From: an uncultured Anaerolineaceae bacterium | GTDB taxonomy: Bacteria; Chloroflexota; Anaerolineae; Anaerolineales; Anaerolineaceae | Assembly: GCA_927443345.1 (NCBI GenBank) | Contig: CAKMKJ010000011.1 | Location: 24,740 to 88,739, forward strand | Reading direction: 5' to 3' | DNA length: 64,000 bases | Shown: in pieces, positions 55,724 through 63,805 of the stretch | Position numbering within the stretch: the first letter of the stretch is position 1 | Layout: each line of letters starts with the position of its first letter | Notes under the pieces: generated by a model | Seen by the model: only the letters and a program-made list of their open reading frames with translations | The model's database searches: none | What the model was told of the DNA's origin: nothing | Translations under genes and position numbers: made by a program

Positions 55724-58669
55724 TTATATATTCTGCGCTTTCGCCAGTAAAGTAAACAATTGGTCAACAATTGAGGCTACCTTATCCAAATCATCCAGTT
55801 GAGAATACAAAGCAAAAGTGGCTTTCTGCCGTACTTCTCTGTACTCTTTTTCACTACTCACCCAATTGGGATATTCAACAAAAGCAGCTTTGATTTTCGT
55901 GCTAATTTCTTCAGGTTCAGTTATCCCAGCATCCAGCAAGGTGGAATAAACAAAGTAGGTTATTCCATCAAATCCTTTTTCGGCTTGTTCGTGTTTACGC
56001 TGCTCATTTTTTTCAATTTCTTTGGTTAGACTATCCAATGCTTCAGTCGTGCTAGTCTGCCTATCTTCATAGCTTTCCTGAACCGCTTTGGCCCGTTCTG
56101 CCATCCCAATCAAATATGGGTCGTCGGAACTTTCTTCTGCAATCTTTTCGATACTCTTAATCAAATTGATGACTTTAGTGTTATACCCATCCCCTTTTTC
56201 TTTAATTAGTTTTATGGTTTCATGGTTAATTTCCACTATTTGAGTTACTTGTTTAATGCGCTCTGTATCAATATACTGCTGAACCAATTCACTGGTTTTC
56301 CTCTGGAACTCTCGGTCGGCTTGCACTTGCTTAGTATATGCTTTGCGGACAACTACATAAATTGCAGATAAGGTAGCGTAATCTTCCAAAAAGGGTCGCA
56401 TGAAAGCATCTGGAGATATGATTTCATAAAGCATTTCGATTTCTTTATATTCTTTGAAGAATTCCTTGCGCCTTTCTTTGTCGCGGAAATGTTCGACCAA
56501 GGAATCGACATCTTTATCATTAAAGTTGCGGGTAATGAGTAAAAGGTAATTTGGAACTTTTGTAGTCATCTTGGTATTGAATAGTGATTTAAGTAGAGCT
56601 AAATCTTTGATGACTGCATTGACCTCATCACTATCAAAAGCGAGTGCTTTTTCCAGCTTGTCGAAGATTCCCACAAAATCAAGTACAAACCCATGCGGTT
56701 TCACCATTTCCTGCGCTTCATTTTCATAAGGACGATTAACTCTTGCAATCGCTTGAAGCAGCGTGTGGTCACGCATCGGTTTATCAAGATACATGGCATA
56801 TAAAATTGGAGCGTCAAATCCTGTAAGTAGTTTCTCGGTAACAATCAATATTTTTGGGAATTGACCGTACTTGATAAAGTTCTTACGGATTTCTTTTTCT
56901 TTTTTCTCATCAATATGAAATTCTTTAAGTAGGATGCTGTCGTTGTTATTCCCTGTGTAAACGACTTCAGAATACTCCGGCGGAAGAATCTCATCCAGAG
57001 CTTTTTTATATAGAGCGCAGGCTTCCCGGTCTACTGCCACGAGGAATGCTTTATATCCTAAAGGTTCAACGTTTTCACGATAATGGTCAGCAATATATTT
57101 TGCGACCTTCTTGATACGAGCTTTCCCTTTGAGGAAATTCTTCAAGTTGACAGCTCGTTCCAGAATTTTGTTCAATTCTTCAATGTCAGCAATTCCTTCG
57201 GTTTCTGCTAAAGAAAGAAATTCTTTGTCCAGAATCTCAATGGGAACAAGCATACCATTCGGGGCCAGGTTATAAAACAACGGCAACGTTGTGCCGTCCG
57301 TTATGCTTTCTTGAATGGAATACTTATGCAGATACCCTTGTGGTTCATCATCCACACCAAAGGTTTTAAACGTACCTTGTCCGTAAACTGTACGGTCTAT
57401 GGGTGTTCCTGTAAAGCCAATATAGGTCGCGTTTGGTAATCCTGCCATAAGGAAGTTACCCAACTCACCACCGGTAGTACGATGAGCCTCATCAACAAGT
57501 ACATATATATTTTGGCGTAGGTTCAAATTAGCAGGCATGTCTCGGAATTTATGAATTGTCGAAACGATAATTCCACGCAAATCCTGTTTAAGAAGCTGGT
57601 TTAGTCTTGCAATGCTATGGGCGTGTTCAACCGTGTCCATACCTAAAGAAGCTATGTTCTTTAGCAATTGGTCTTGTAATTCATTGCGGTCAATCAATAA
57701 AAGGATAGTAGGTTTTTCTGATTGTGGAGATTTGAACAATAATTGAGCAATCTTGAGCATTGTAAAGGTCTTACCGCTACCCTGTGTATGCCAAACTAAA
57801 CCACGATGTTTCATGGGGTCGTGTGCACGTTGGATTACTTTTTCAATCGCTGCGGTTTGATGTTGCTGAAGGATAAACTTTTGAAGTTCTTCGTCTTTCT
57901 CTACAAAAATTATGTAATCCTTAATCATGGTAAGCAATCTGGGAATATCGAAGTAACTCTTAACTTTGGCTTCCAATTGTCCGACTTGTTCATTTTTCCA
58001 ATGGAAAATATTTCTTCGAACTGTATTCCAAGTTGCTCCGTAGTCAAAACCGAGAGAATCAGTAGCAGTAAATACCATTTCTGGAATGAAAAATTCGGGT
58101 GTCTCATTATGGTAACGACGAATTTGGTCAATTCCTAAGGCAATGCCCTCATCTTTATCAGCATTTTTACATTCGACAACTACCACTGGAATACCATTGA
58201 TAAGAAATACAATATCCTCTCGATTACCATATCGTCCATTGTGCCAATAAAATTCTTCTGTCACTGAATATGTATTTTGATAATCTGATGGATTGCGTTT
58301 ACAGTCTTGGTAATCAATAAGGTATAAATCTAATTCTCGTTTCTCACGTGCATCGAAATATTTTCCTTTGTTACGAATAATATTGAAAAAATCTTGATTG
58401 CCATAAATGGTTGCTCTAAGACGTTGCAACTGACCAATTAAATAATCCGAATTCTCATTGTAAACAGGATTGAAGTCCTTAACTTTTTGATAAAGTAAGT
58501 CGACGAAATAGAAGGACGCTTGCCGAGATTTCTCCGATGATGATAATTCCAAGGTGTCATTTTTTCGTTGATTTTCAGCATCATTCCTTGATACATAATT
58601 CCAACCAATTTCTTGTGCGTATTTCAAGATACGCGCTTGAACAGTCTTATGCTCACCGGGTTTAGGCAT
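55724..58669 (-). CDS. hsdR: Type I restriction enzyme R subunit
   Basis: A 981-residue restriction motor. The nuclease core is EEFYWHNGRYGNREDIVFL then IPVVVVECKNADKDEG (ExK). Walker A is VWHTQGSGKTFTMLK, the DEAH-type motif VDEAHRTTGGE, motif III GFTGTPI, and motif VI QAIARVNRP. It cleaves unmodified DNA after ATP-driven translocation. SD AGGAGG lies 3 bases before the ATG. It is 24 bases downstream of hsdMS. Confidence 0.95.
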   Translation of the reverse strand: MPKPGEHKTVQARILKYAQEIGWNYVSRNDAENQRKNDTLELSSSEKSRQASFYFVDLLYQKVKDFNPVYNENSDYLIGQLQRLRATIYGNQDFFNIIRNKGKYFDAREKRELDLYLIDYQDCKRNPSDYQNTYSVTEEFYWHNGRYGNREDIVFLINGIPVVVVECKNADKDEGIALGIDQIRRYHNETPEFFIPEMVFTATDSLGFDYGATWNTVRRNIFHWKNEQVGQLEAKVKSYFDIPRLLTMIKDYIIFVEKDEELQKFILQQHQTAAIEKVIQRAHDPMKHRGLVWHTQGSGKTFTMLKIAQLLFKSPQSEKPTILLLIDRNELQDQLLKNIASLGMDTVEHAHSIARLNQLLKQDLRGIIVSTIHKFRDMPANLNLRQNIYVLVDEAHRTTGGELGNFLMAGLPNATYIGFTGTPIDRTVYGQGTFKTFGVDDEPQGYLHKYSIQESITDGTTLPLFYNLAPNGMLVPIEILDKEFLSLAETEGIADIEELNKILERAVNLKNFLKGKARIKKVAKYIADHYRENVEPLGYKAFLVAVDREACALYKKALDEILPPEYSEVVYTGNNNDSILLKEFHIDEKKEKEIRKNFIKYGQFPKILIVTEKLLTGFDAPILYAMYLDKPMRDHTLLQAIARVNRPYENEAQEMVKPHGFVLDFVGIFDKLEKALAFDSDEVNAVIKDLALLKSLFNTKMTTKVPNYLLLITRNFNDKDVDSLVEHFRDKERRKEFFKEYKEIEMLYEIISPDAFMRPFLEDYATLSAIYVVVRKAYTKQVQADREFQRKTSELVQQYIDTERIKQVTQIVEINHETIKLIKEKGDGYNTKVINLIKSIEKIAEESSDDPYLIGMAERAKAVQESYEDRQTSTTEALDSLTKEIEKNEQRKHEQAEKGFDGITYFVYSTLLDAGITEPEEISTKIKAAFVEYPNWVSSEKEYREVRQKATFALYSQLDDLDKVASIVDQLFTLLAKAQNI

Positions 58670-58693
58670 ATACCTCCTGAAATTAACTAAAAC

Positions 58694-60910
58694 TTATTCT
58701 TCTTTTGGAAGCAAAGAAAGACCTTCAAGAAGTTCTCTTGATAAGGTAAGTTTTATACCATCAAGAATTTTTGATAATTCATTAGCTAGTGTAATTTCCT
58801 CATTCATACCCCGCAAGACATTTGCAATTCTTGCTTGTTCATCTTTGCTAATTGGATAAAGAATAGTTTCACTTTGAAGAAAATCTTGTAGTTTAAAATT
58901 TTTTATATTTGTAGGTTGTTTTTCGTATCGCGCAGTCCGACCTAGTAAATACAAGAAATCCCAATAATAATAAACATAAAGTGGAAGCACTTTTTCCGAG
59001 TCGACTCGTAGGAGTTTCGTAAAATTTGAAAACAATAACGGAGGTTCAGAGTCCTCAAATTCTTTTTCAAAATATATTAGTCTGCCTGTATTTTGATACT
59101 TGCCGCCACCTGATATTTCAACTATTAAATCCCCCTCTCTTGGTTTTTTTGACAAATACCTATTTTCTTTTACAAACCGGTAAGGGCAGGTGGTTAATTT
59201 TCCAAATCTAATATTAGGAAAATCAGTTCCTCGAATAATTGCACATTTCATATAATCATCTTTAATTAGCGTTTCTTCTCCCCAATCGCCACTAAATTCC
59301 TCAACAATGATATTGGAAAGTTTATCGGATTTCCACGAATCTGGTAATTCATCATTTTTGGAGGGATTTGGAACTAAAGTTGAGACAATAGAAACTCGAT
59401 TTTGGCACTTATTAATTAATTGATTTTCAATACTACTTAATTGGGTTGTTAATAAATCATATTCTAATTCACCCATGTCGGGGTCGATGGGAATATGACG
59501 TTGGGGGCTTAAATCATAATCAATATCTTTTAATGATTGAATATCAAGTAAAACAGAAAAACCATCAATTTCTGTCCTTGATAAGATAGTATTAACAATC
59601 TTATCAATTCCCTCATCGTGTATGTAATTTTTTGGTTTTCCTTTTTTAAATTCGCGAGAGGCATTAATAAGTAAGACATCCTTGTGTCTTGTCTTTGACA
59701 AAAACATTAGTATGCCTGGAGCACCTGTGTTGTAGAACAAATTCTCTGGTAAAAGAACCACAGCAAATATATAACCGTTATCTACAAAATTCTTTCGTAT
59801 CAGTTTTTCGCGATTTCCATTCTCTGTATTACTTCCTCGTGACAATGAATTTGTATCTAATACTATGGCAGCTTTACCAGTTAATGTAAGTGAAGCAAAA
59901 ATATGTTGAACCCAAGCCCAATCAGCATTGTTTGCTGGTGGGCTTCCTGCAAAAAGCCGGTTATATTCATCGTTCTCAAAATCTTTTTCTGTATACCAAG
60001 GCTGATTCCACATTGGATTTGCTACTACAAGGTCAAAAGTTCTTAATCCATTTTTTGTAAGAAATTTTGGATTTTTAAAAGTATCACCAATCTCAATTTC
60101 GCCCTCCATATCGTGAATAAACATGTTCATGTTCGCCATTGCCCAAGTATCAGGGGTAAATTCTTGTCCAAACATTTTTAAAGGGGTGAAAACATTAGTG
60201 GATTGGTGCTTCATTTTTTCGTCTAGAACAGTTTGGCATTTAATTAGTAATCCAGCAGAACCACAACAAGGGTCATATACTTCCATGCCGGGTATTGGCT
60301 CAAGAACACGAGCCATTAATATTCCCACTTCTTTTGGTGTATAAAATTCCCCCGCACTTTGACCACTTCCTTCAGCAAACTTACGGATTAAATATTCATA
60401 ACTTCGCCCAATTATGTCGGCTTCAACATCGTTTAATCCTAATCGCTTCAAACTAATTTGTTCTATTAATGCACTTAGTCGGTCATCAGAAATTTCACGT
60501 TGACCATGAGTCGTGGAATTAAAATCCATTCTATCAATAATATTAATTAATTTGGGATTATGTTTTGCAATTTCCAGAAGGTAGGAAGTTAGTTCCTCAC
60601 CAATTTTATCTGATAATTTTCGGATAACTGACCATACCGGTTCATCCAGATTGGCAGGTTCAAGAGGAATATAGAACCTAACAAGTTTTTTATCGTGCTT
60701 TACTATTTCAAATGCTTTTGCTCTACCTCCCACCTCTTTTGCAATACGGTTTATCTCATCATCAAAAACATCGCATAATCTTTTTGTAAAAACAAGAGGT
60801 AATATGTAATCTTTGTATTTTGGTGCTTCTTTTACTCCACGTATCGAGCATGCCGCGTCCCAGAGCCATTGTTCAAGTGATTTATCAGTGTTGTGATTAT
60901 TGTTGGACAT
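58694..60910 (-). CDS. hsdM: Fused type I M-S subunit with one recognition domain
   Basis: A 738-residue fusion. Residues 1-480 are HsdM: LWDAACSIRGVKEAPKYKDY at the N-terminus, GEFYTPKEVGILMARVLEP, motif I VYDPCCGSAGLL, and motif IV as VVANPMWNQPWY instead of NPPF/Y. Residues from about 505 form a single HsdS half (DSWKSDKLSNIIVEEFSGDW, one target domain, then a helical arm DEQARIANVLRGMNEEI). Canonical HsdS has two target domains, so two M-S chains may give a palindromic bipartite site (inference). Confidence 0.9.
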   Translation of the reverse strand: MSNNNHNTDKSLEQWLWDAACSIRGVKEAPKYKDYILPLVFTKRLCDVFDDEINRIAKEVGGRAKAFEIVKHDKKLVRFYIPLEPANLDEPVWSVIRKLSDKIGEELTSYLLEIAKHNPKLINIIDRMDFNSTTHGQREISDDRLSALIEQISLKRLGLNDVEADIIGRSYEYLIRKFAEGSGQSAGEFYTPKEVGILMARVLEPIPGMEVYDPCCGSAGLLIKCQTVLDEKMKHQSTNVFTPLKMFGQEFTPDTWAMANMNMFIHDMEGEIEIGDTFKNPKFLTKNGLRTFDLVVANPMWNQPWYTEKDFENDEYNRLFAGSPPANNADWAWVQHIFASLTLTGKAAIVLDTNSLSRGSNTENGNREKLIRKNFVDNGYIFAVVLLPENLFYNTGAPGILMFLSKTRHKDVLLINASREFKKGKPKNYIHDEGIDKIVNTILSRTEIDGFSVLLDIQSLKDIDYDLSPQRHIPIDPDMGELEYDLLTTQLSSIENQLINKCQNRVSIVSTLVPNPSKNDELPDSWKSDKLSNIIVEEFSGDWGEETLIKDDYMKCAIIRGTDFPNIRFGKLTTCPYRFVKENRYLSKKPREGDLIVEISGGGKYQNTGRLIYFEKEFEDSEPPLLFSNFTKLLRVDSEKVLPLYVYYYWDFLYLLGRTARYEKQPTNIKNFKLQDFLQSETILYPISKDEQARIANVLRGMNEEITLANELSKILDGIKLTLSRELLEGLSLLPKEE

Positions 60911-61034
60911 TATTTTTCAACTCTCTTTGATAGGTTTTGTAATCCCAATTATTAATATTCGATATTGTTTCTTTTTTTGAAAGATTCTTTTATTATGTCT
61001 TGATTTTCCTGATTAATCGTTCTATACTAATTAT

Positions 61035-61062
61035 TATCACCACTAATAACCGAATATCACCA
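61035..61062. promoter_or_regulatory. Left operator-like pair, TATCACCA x2
   Basis: TATCACCA at 61035-61042 and 61055-61062, exactly 20 bases apart, between the divergent hsdMS (-) and RHH (+) genes. The same element, TGGTGA, occurs as a 20-base-spaced pair in the opposite orientation at 61437-61462. Confidence 0.6.
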
Positions 61063-61117
61063 ATTAATAATAAATGAAGAATTGAATGTTAGGTCAAACA
61101 ATAAAAAGGAAGTCTTT

Positions 61118-61318
61118 GTGATTACAAAAATTACGTTACCAACTTCATGGTTTGGAGAAATCGAACGATTAGCAAAAGAAGAAGGATTAGACACTGAAGA
61201 AATGATAGTTAAAGTGTTGTCTGATTATTGCCAGCGTCATTTTTCTCAATCAATGAACGGTTCAACCCAAGACGTAAAATCCGAGAAATCACCCAATTCA
61301 AAGAACGTTCTTCACTGA
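61118..61318 (+). CDS. Ribbon-helix-helix-like small protein (plus strand)
   Basis: A 66-residue protein with KITLPTSWFGEIERLAKEEG then TEEMIVKVLSDYCQRHF, a strand-helix-helix pattern as in CopG/Arc repressors, and a polar tail. The GTG at 61118 has AAGGAAG upstream; a longer frame opens at TTG 61082. Its last 110 bases overlap the opposite-strand RHH gene. Confidence is moderate because the overlap means at least one frame might be a shadow. Confidence 0.55.
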   Translation: MITKITLPTSWFGEIERLAKEEGLDTEEMIVKVLSDYCQRHFSQSMNGSTQDVKSEKSPNSKNVLH

Positions 61319-61412
61319 TAGAAATTTGTTTAAGGTCGTTATGCAATTCTTTGGGAATTCTAATACTCAAAGTAATAAATTCCCCAGTTTGTTCGTTTTT
61401 TGGACGAGCCAT
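61209..61412 (-). CDS. Ribbon-helix-helix (Arc-type) protein (minus strand)
   Basis: A 67-residue protein: MARPKNEQTGEFITLSIRI, PKELHNDLKQISISEERS and LNWVISRILRLGL form a clear Arc/MetJ ribbon and two helices. SD GGAGGAAACG precedes the ATG at 61412. It may repress its own promoter and the divergent AAA ATPase. No toxin gene is adjacent, so an autonomous regulator is more likely than an antitoxin. Confidence 0.75.
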   Translation of the reverse strand: MARPKNEQTGEFITLSIRIPKELHNDLKQISISEERSLNWVISRILRLGLNRSLIEKNDAGNNQTTL

Positions 61413-61436
61413 CGTTTCCTCCAAAACAGTTAAGCA

Positions 61437-61462
61437 TGGTGAAAATTAGTTATAAATGGTGA
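61437..61462. promoter_or_regulatory. Right operator-like pair, TGGTGA x2
   Basis: TGGTGA at 61437-61442 and 61457-61462, 20 bases apart, between the minus-strand RHH gene and the AAA ATPase gene. It mirrors the left pair in sequence and spacing, which predicts one protein binding both sides of the RHH pair. Confidence 0.6.
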
Positions 61463-61495
61463 TTAATATAATAATTATATACCAAGGGAATTATT

Positions 61496-62317
61496 ATGGT
61501 GAAATATTATGAAAATTTAGATACGACAGCCTTTGAAAAACTGGGAATATATGAAAAACCGTTTGAAATTAATCCTGATTATCGTTTTCAATATTTACCT
61601 ACGAAACAATTCAATATTCTGTTCAAGATTATGAAAATAATTGAATCCAAGGATGTTAGTACCTTTATTATCTGGGGCGAAAGTGGTTCAGGAAAGACTT
61701 CGTTAGCAAGACGGATTGAATTCAAACTAAGTCTTTGTCGGCACCATTATCCTTTAATCATAAATATAGAAAGAAATCTTGATAACGGTAAATTTTGGAA
61801 AATGTTAATAAAGTATTTTAATTTAGAAATTAGCGAGAAACTAGAGAATAATAAGAAAACTCTATTGGATTTTCTTAATGCAAATACGGAAACTGTTAAC
61901 TTTGACTTAATTATTGATGATGCTGAATTATTGAACCGTGAGGTAAGAAAGTCACTTATTGACCTTGATAGTTGGGAAAACAATGGGAAAAGACTTTTGC
62001 AAATAATGCTTTTTATGACAACAAAAGAAGACCCTAAGAATATTGGGTACCCATTACCAAATTTCAGACTTGAACCATTCGATTTTTATGAAACTCGCAA
62101 AATGATTGAGTATCGTCTCTTTATTTGCGGTTCACCCCAATTATTCACTGAAAGGGCGATTGAAAGAATATTTGAAGTTACAAAAGGGAGTCCGCGTAGG
62201 GTTCTATATTGGTGTCGAGAGTGTCTCGAATATATCTCGCAAACCGGAAAACCATTTATTGATGAAATTGAGATTGAAAAAATACAACAAGTTATGCTTT
62301 TTTATCCTAATGAATAG
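61496..62317 (+). CDS. ExeA/TniB-type AAA ATPase
   Basis: A 273-residue ATPase. The opening GIYEKPFEINPDYRFQYLP is the ExeA/GspA and TniB/TnsC-type lead-in. Walker A is WGESGSGKTSLARR (near residue 61), Walker B FDLIIDDAELL, and RVLYWCRECLEY follows near the C-terminus. SD AAGGGAA precedes the ATG. In related elements such ATPases assist transposases or target selection. No DDE transposase gene is seen beside it, so the partner is unknown. Confidence 0.75.
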   Translation: MVKYYENLDTTAFEKLGIYEKPFEINPDYRFQYLPTKQFNILFKIMKIIESKDVSTFIIWGESGSGKTSLARRIEFKLSLCRHHYPLIINIERNLDNGKFWKMLIKYFNLEISEKLENNKKTLLDFLNANTETVNFDLIIDDAELLNREVRKSLIDLDSWENNGKRLLQIMLFMTTKEDPKNIGYPLPNFRLEPFDFYETRKMIEYRLFICGSPQLFTERAIERIFEVTKGSPRRVLYWCRECLEYISQTGKPFIDEIEIEKIQQVMLFYPNE

Positions 62318-62460
62318 AATAAAATCGCAAAAATTTTGATGTAATATTTTTACATTTTCTTTGACTTTATCCACTCGATTGAAAATTGTAGTTTATGATG
62401 ATTTTTGAAAACAGGAAGAATACGTCTGCCGAGTGACGTGATAAATAACCGGCTTGGCTG

Positions 62461-62545
62461 GAAACGCCTGCTGTCTGGCGTTCAAAATAAACTAGCAGAT
62501 AGATTGAAACGCCTTCCGTCTGGCGTTTAATAACTTGACGGATAG
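62461..62545 (+). ncRNA. Two tandem 45-bp pseudoknot-forming units
   Basis: Unit 1: stem AACGCC (62463-62468) / GGCGTT (62477-62482), loop TGCTGTCT, A-rich linker, then TAGCA (62493-62497), complementary to loop bases 62469-62473. Unit 2: stem at 62507-62513 / 62522-62528, loop TTCCGTCT, linker, then GACGGA (62537-62542), complementary to TCCGTC (62515-62520). The loop and tail change together between units while the stem stays constant. Strand is assumed; no promoter or terminator was found, and it could act as DNA repeats instead. Confidence 0.5.
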
Positions 62546-62584
62546 AAGCAATTTTACGGATGATATATTTGGAAAAGTCATATT

Positions 62585-62709
62585 TGGTATAAGGAATCCA
62601 AATAGTGGTAGCTGAAGATTATTAGCGTCAAAATTTCATTTTCCAGTCTGTGGTTAAACACGAAGAATATGAAAAAATAGACGCTTCATCCATTCAGTTT
62701 AAGGGTTAA
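62585..62709 (+). pseudogene. higB: Remnant of a HigB-like toxin
   Basis: Two fragments in different frames match HigB toxins: WYKESK at 62585-62602 and the C-terminal VVKHEEYEKIDASSI from 62650, ending in TAA at 62707. The middle of the gene is missing. It lies 3 bases upstream of the higA remnant in the usual higB-higA order. Confidence 0.6.
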
Positions 62710-62712
62710 ATC

Positions 62713-63072
62713 ATGGAAAACAAACCCATTCGTAATGAAGAAGAATATAAAAAAACTTTGAAGGAAATAGAATTACTTTGGTACTCTCCGTATAATACGC
62801 TCGAAGGGAAACGAATAGAAATGCTAGTAGCGTTAGTAGAAGCATACGAGACCGAACATTATCCTATTCCAATAATTGATAACCCTAACGGTGTATATGA
62901 AAATACTTAAAAATGAAAGATTGCCTCGGTCAGATTTTTTCACTTAAGAAAGACACAAATATAAGGTCTCGGATTATTTACACATAAAAGCCAGCTTTCA
63001 TTAGACTTGAATAGGCGATTACATGAAGGCCAGAATATCCCCGTAGACCTCGGTTTAGAAATTCAAGGATGA
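62713..63072 (+). pseudogene. higA: Decayed HigA-like antitoxin
   Basis: The first 60 codons (MENKPIRNEEEYKKTLKEIE, then LEGKRIEMLVALVEAYETEHYPIP) match the N-terminus of HigA (COG5499). A frameshift leads to MKILKNERLPRSDFFT, a stop at 62944-62946, then KVSDYLH. A second shift leads to SQLSLDLNRRLHEG and NIPVDLGLE, the end of the HTH domain. At least three lesions are present. The intact first part could still give a 65-residue peptide. Confidence 0.75.
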
Positions 63073-63285
63073 AAATTCACTGATAATAAATCGAGAGCTT
63101 GGAATAAATCCAAACAATAAACGTTTTTTTCTTACAGCCGAATTTGCCAGTTATTGTAGTTATCTTTGCACACAAAAAATATTTTAATGGAACAGAGCCT
63201 TCAAAACAATGCTAGCAATAAAATATATACACATCAAATAATCTACTAGGTAATATTAGAAATATTTTTGATATAAGAAAGGTTC

Positions 63286-63315
63286 TTGAAATTTTGACTT
63301 GTTTTACCTTATAAT
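63286..63315 (+). promoter_or_regulatory. Promoter of the plus-strand small RNA
   Basis: -35 TTGAAA (63286-63291), 18-base spacer, -10 TATAAT (63310-63315). The predicted start is about 63322, just before the first hairpin of the RNA. Confidence 0.65.
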
Positions 63316-63321
63316 ATTTAA

Positions 63322-63499
63322 AGAGTACGGTGTGCTAACACCGAAAAAATCCGATATTCGCGCAAGATTTTATGGCTTGCACCCGTTGGTGGGCAACAGA
63401 AAAACCCAATATTCATGTAGAACATTATGGTCTACACCAGTTGGCGGACAACAGAAAAATTAGCACAAAAAATGGACTGATTTATGCAGTCCATTTTTT
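63322..63499 (+). ncRNA. Structured small RNA with tandem modules
   Basis: About 178 nt from promoter to terminator. Hairpin A is CGGTGT-GCTA-ACACCG (63328-63343); hairpins B and C are GTTG-5 nt-CAAC (63385-63397, 63440-63452). Each is followed by A6 or AGAAAAA and a short tail. Between them stand two stems with different sequence (GCAAG/CTTGC, TGTAGA/TCTACA) but the same 9-nt loop ending TTATGG. Complementary loop/tail pairs: B loop TGGG with its tail CCCA; A loop region GTGCTAA with C tail TTAGCAC; C loop CGGA with A tail TCCG. I recall no known family with this layout. Confidence 0.65.
63467..63499 (+). terminator. Intrinsic terminator of the plus-strand small RNA
   Basis: 13-bp perfect arms: AAAAAATGGACTG (63467-63479), 7-base loop, and its complement ending in TTTTTT (63487-63499). 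Confidence 0.88.
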
Positions 63500-63660
63500 A
63501 TTTTGGTCACACATAATTATTAAAGAAGGCTCCCTTATTAAAACGAAGGTGTCATTGCTGAAGTTAAGATAATTTATGTCGCCAATTGACTTAATCTAGC
63601 CAATTATTCGCAAGACAGAATGATTTATTAGAAAAACGCCTTCACGTATCATCCATCAAA

Positions 63661-63693
63661 TACAAAAACTCCACCGAAATTTTGATGGAGTTT
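63661..63693 (-). terminator. Intrinsic terminator of the minus-strand small RNA
   Basis: Minus strand AAACTCCA (63693-63686), 12-base loop, TGGAGTTT (63673-63666), continuing as TTGTA. Perfect 8-bp stem with a T-run. Confidence 0.75.
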
Positions 63694-63800
63694 CCTACAA
63701 TAATTTGTACCCCGACCTTGTTTTAGTTGCATATCGGGTAGCAACCCCCAGTCTAAGCCCGACCATGTTTTCGTTGCTTGCCGGGGAGCAACTATATTAA
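63661..63800 (-). ncRNA. Minus-strand small RNA with two tandem pseudoknots
   Basis: Read on the minus strand. Unit 1: stem GTTGC/GCAAC (63792-63788 / 63777-63773), loop with CCCGG, linker GAAAACATGG, then TCGGG (63762-63758), which pairs with the loop. Unit 2, 47 bases on: the same stem (63745-63741 / 63730-63726), loop with CCCGA, linker TAAAACAAGG, tail TCGGG (63715-63711). The RNA ends at an intrinsic terminator. It shares the stem, A-rich linker and complementary tail plan of the plus-strand RNA 160 bases away. Confidence 0.6.
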
Positions 63801-63805
63801 AAAAA

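Noticed and set aside
54410..60910. BREX, DISARM or Dnd-type defence island
   Set aside because: No pglZ, brx, drm or dnd genes are seen; the set is explained as a type I R-M operon with accessory genes.
62401..62548. Hammerhead ribozyme suggested by a GAAAC segment
   Set aside because: The required CUGANGA core is missing.
62713..62910. Intact 65-residue gene
   Set aside because: It is only the first part of a HigA gene whose remainder follows in other frames, so it is annotated as a pseudogene.
63370..63460. Two 35-bp similar segments (starting with TTATGG) as a mini CRISPR array
   Set aside because: They differ at many positions in a pairing-preserving way and lie inside one promoter-terminator unit; an array would have identical repeats.
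63372..63572. Open frame of 66 codons
   Set aside because: It runs through the small RNA, its terminator and beyond, with no SD or coding character.
63711..63792. Integron attC sites (GTTGC and GCAAC arms)
   Set aside because: The sequences do not fit the GTTRRRY/RYYYAAC pattern and there is no integron integrase.
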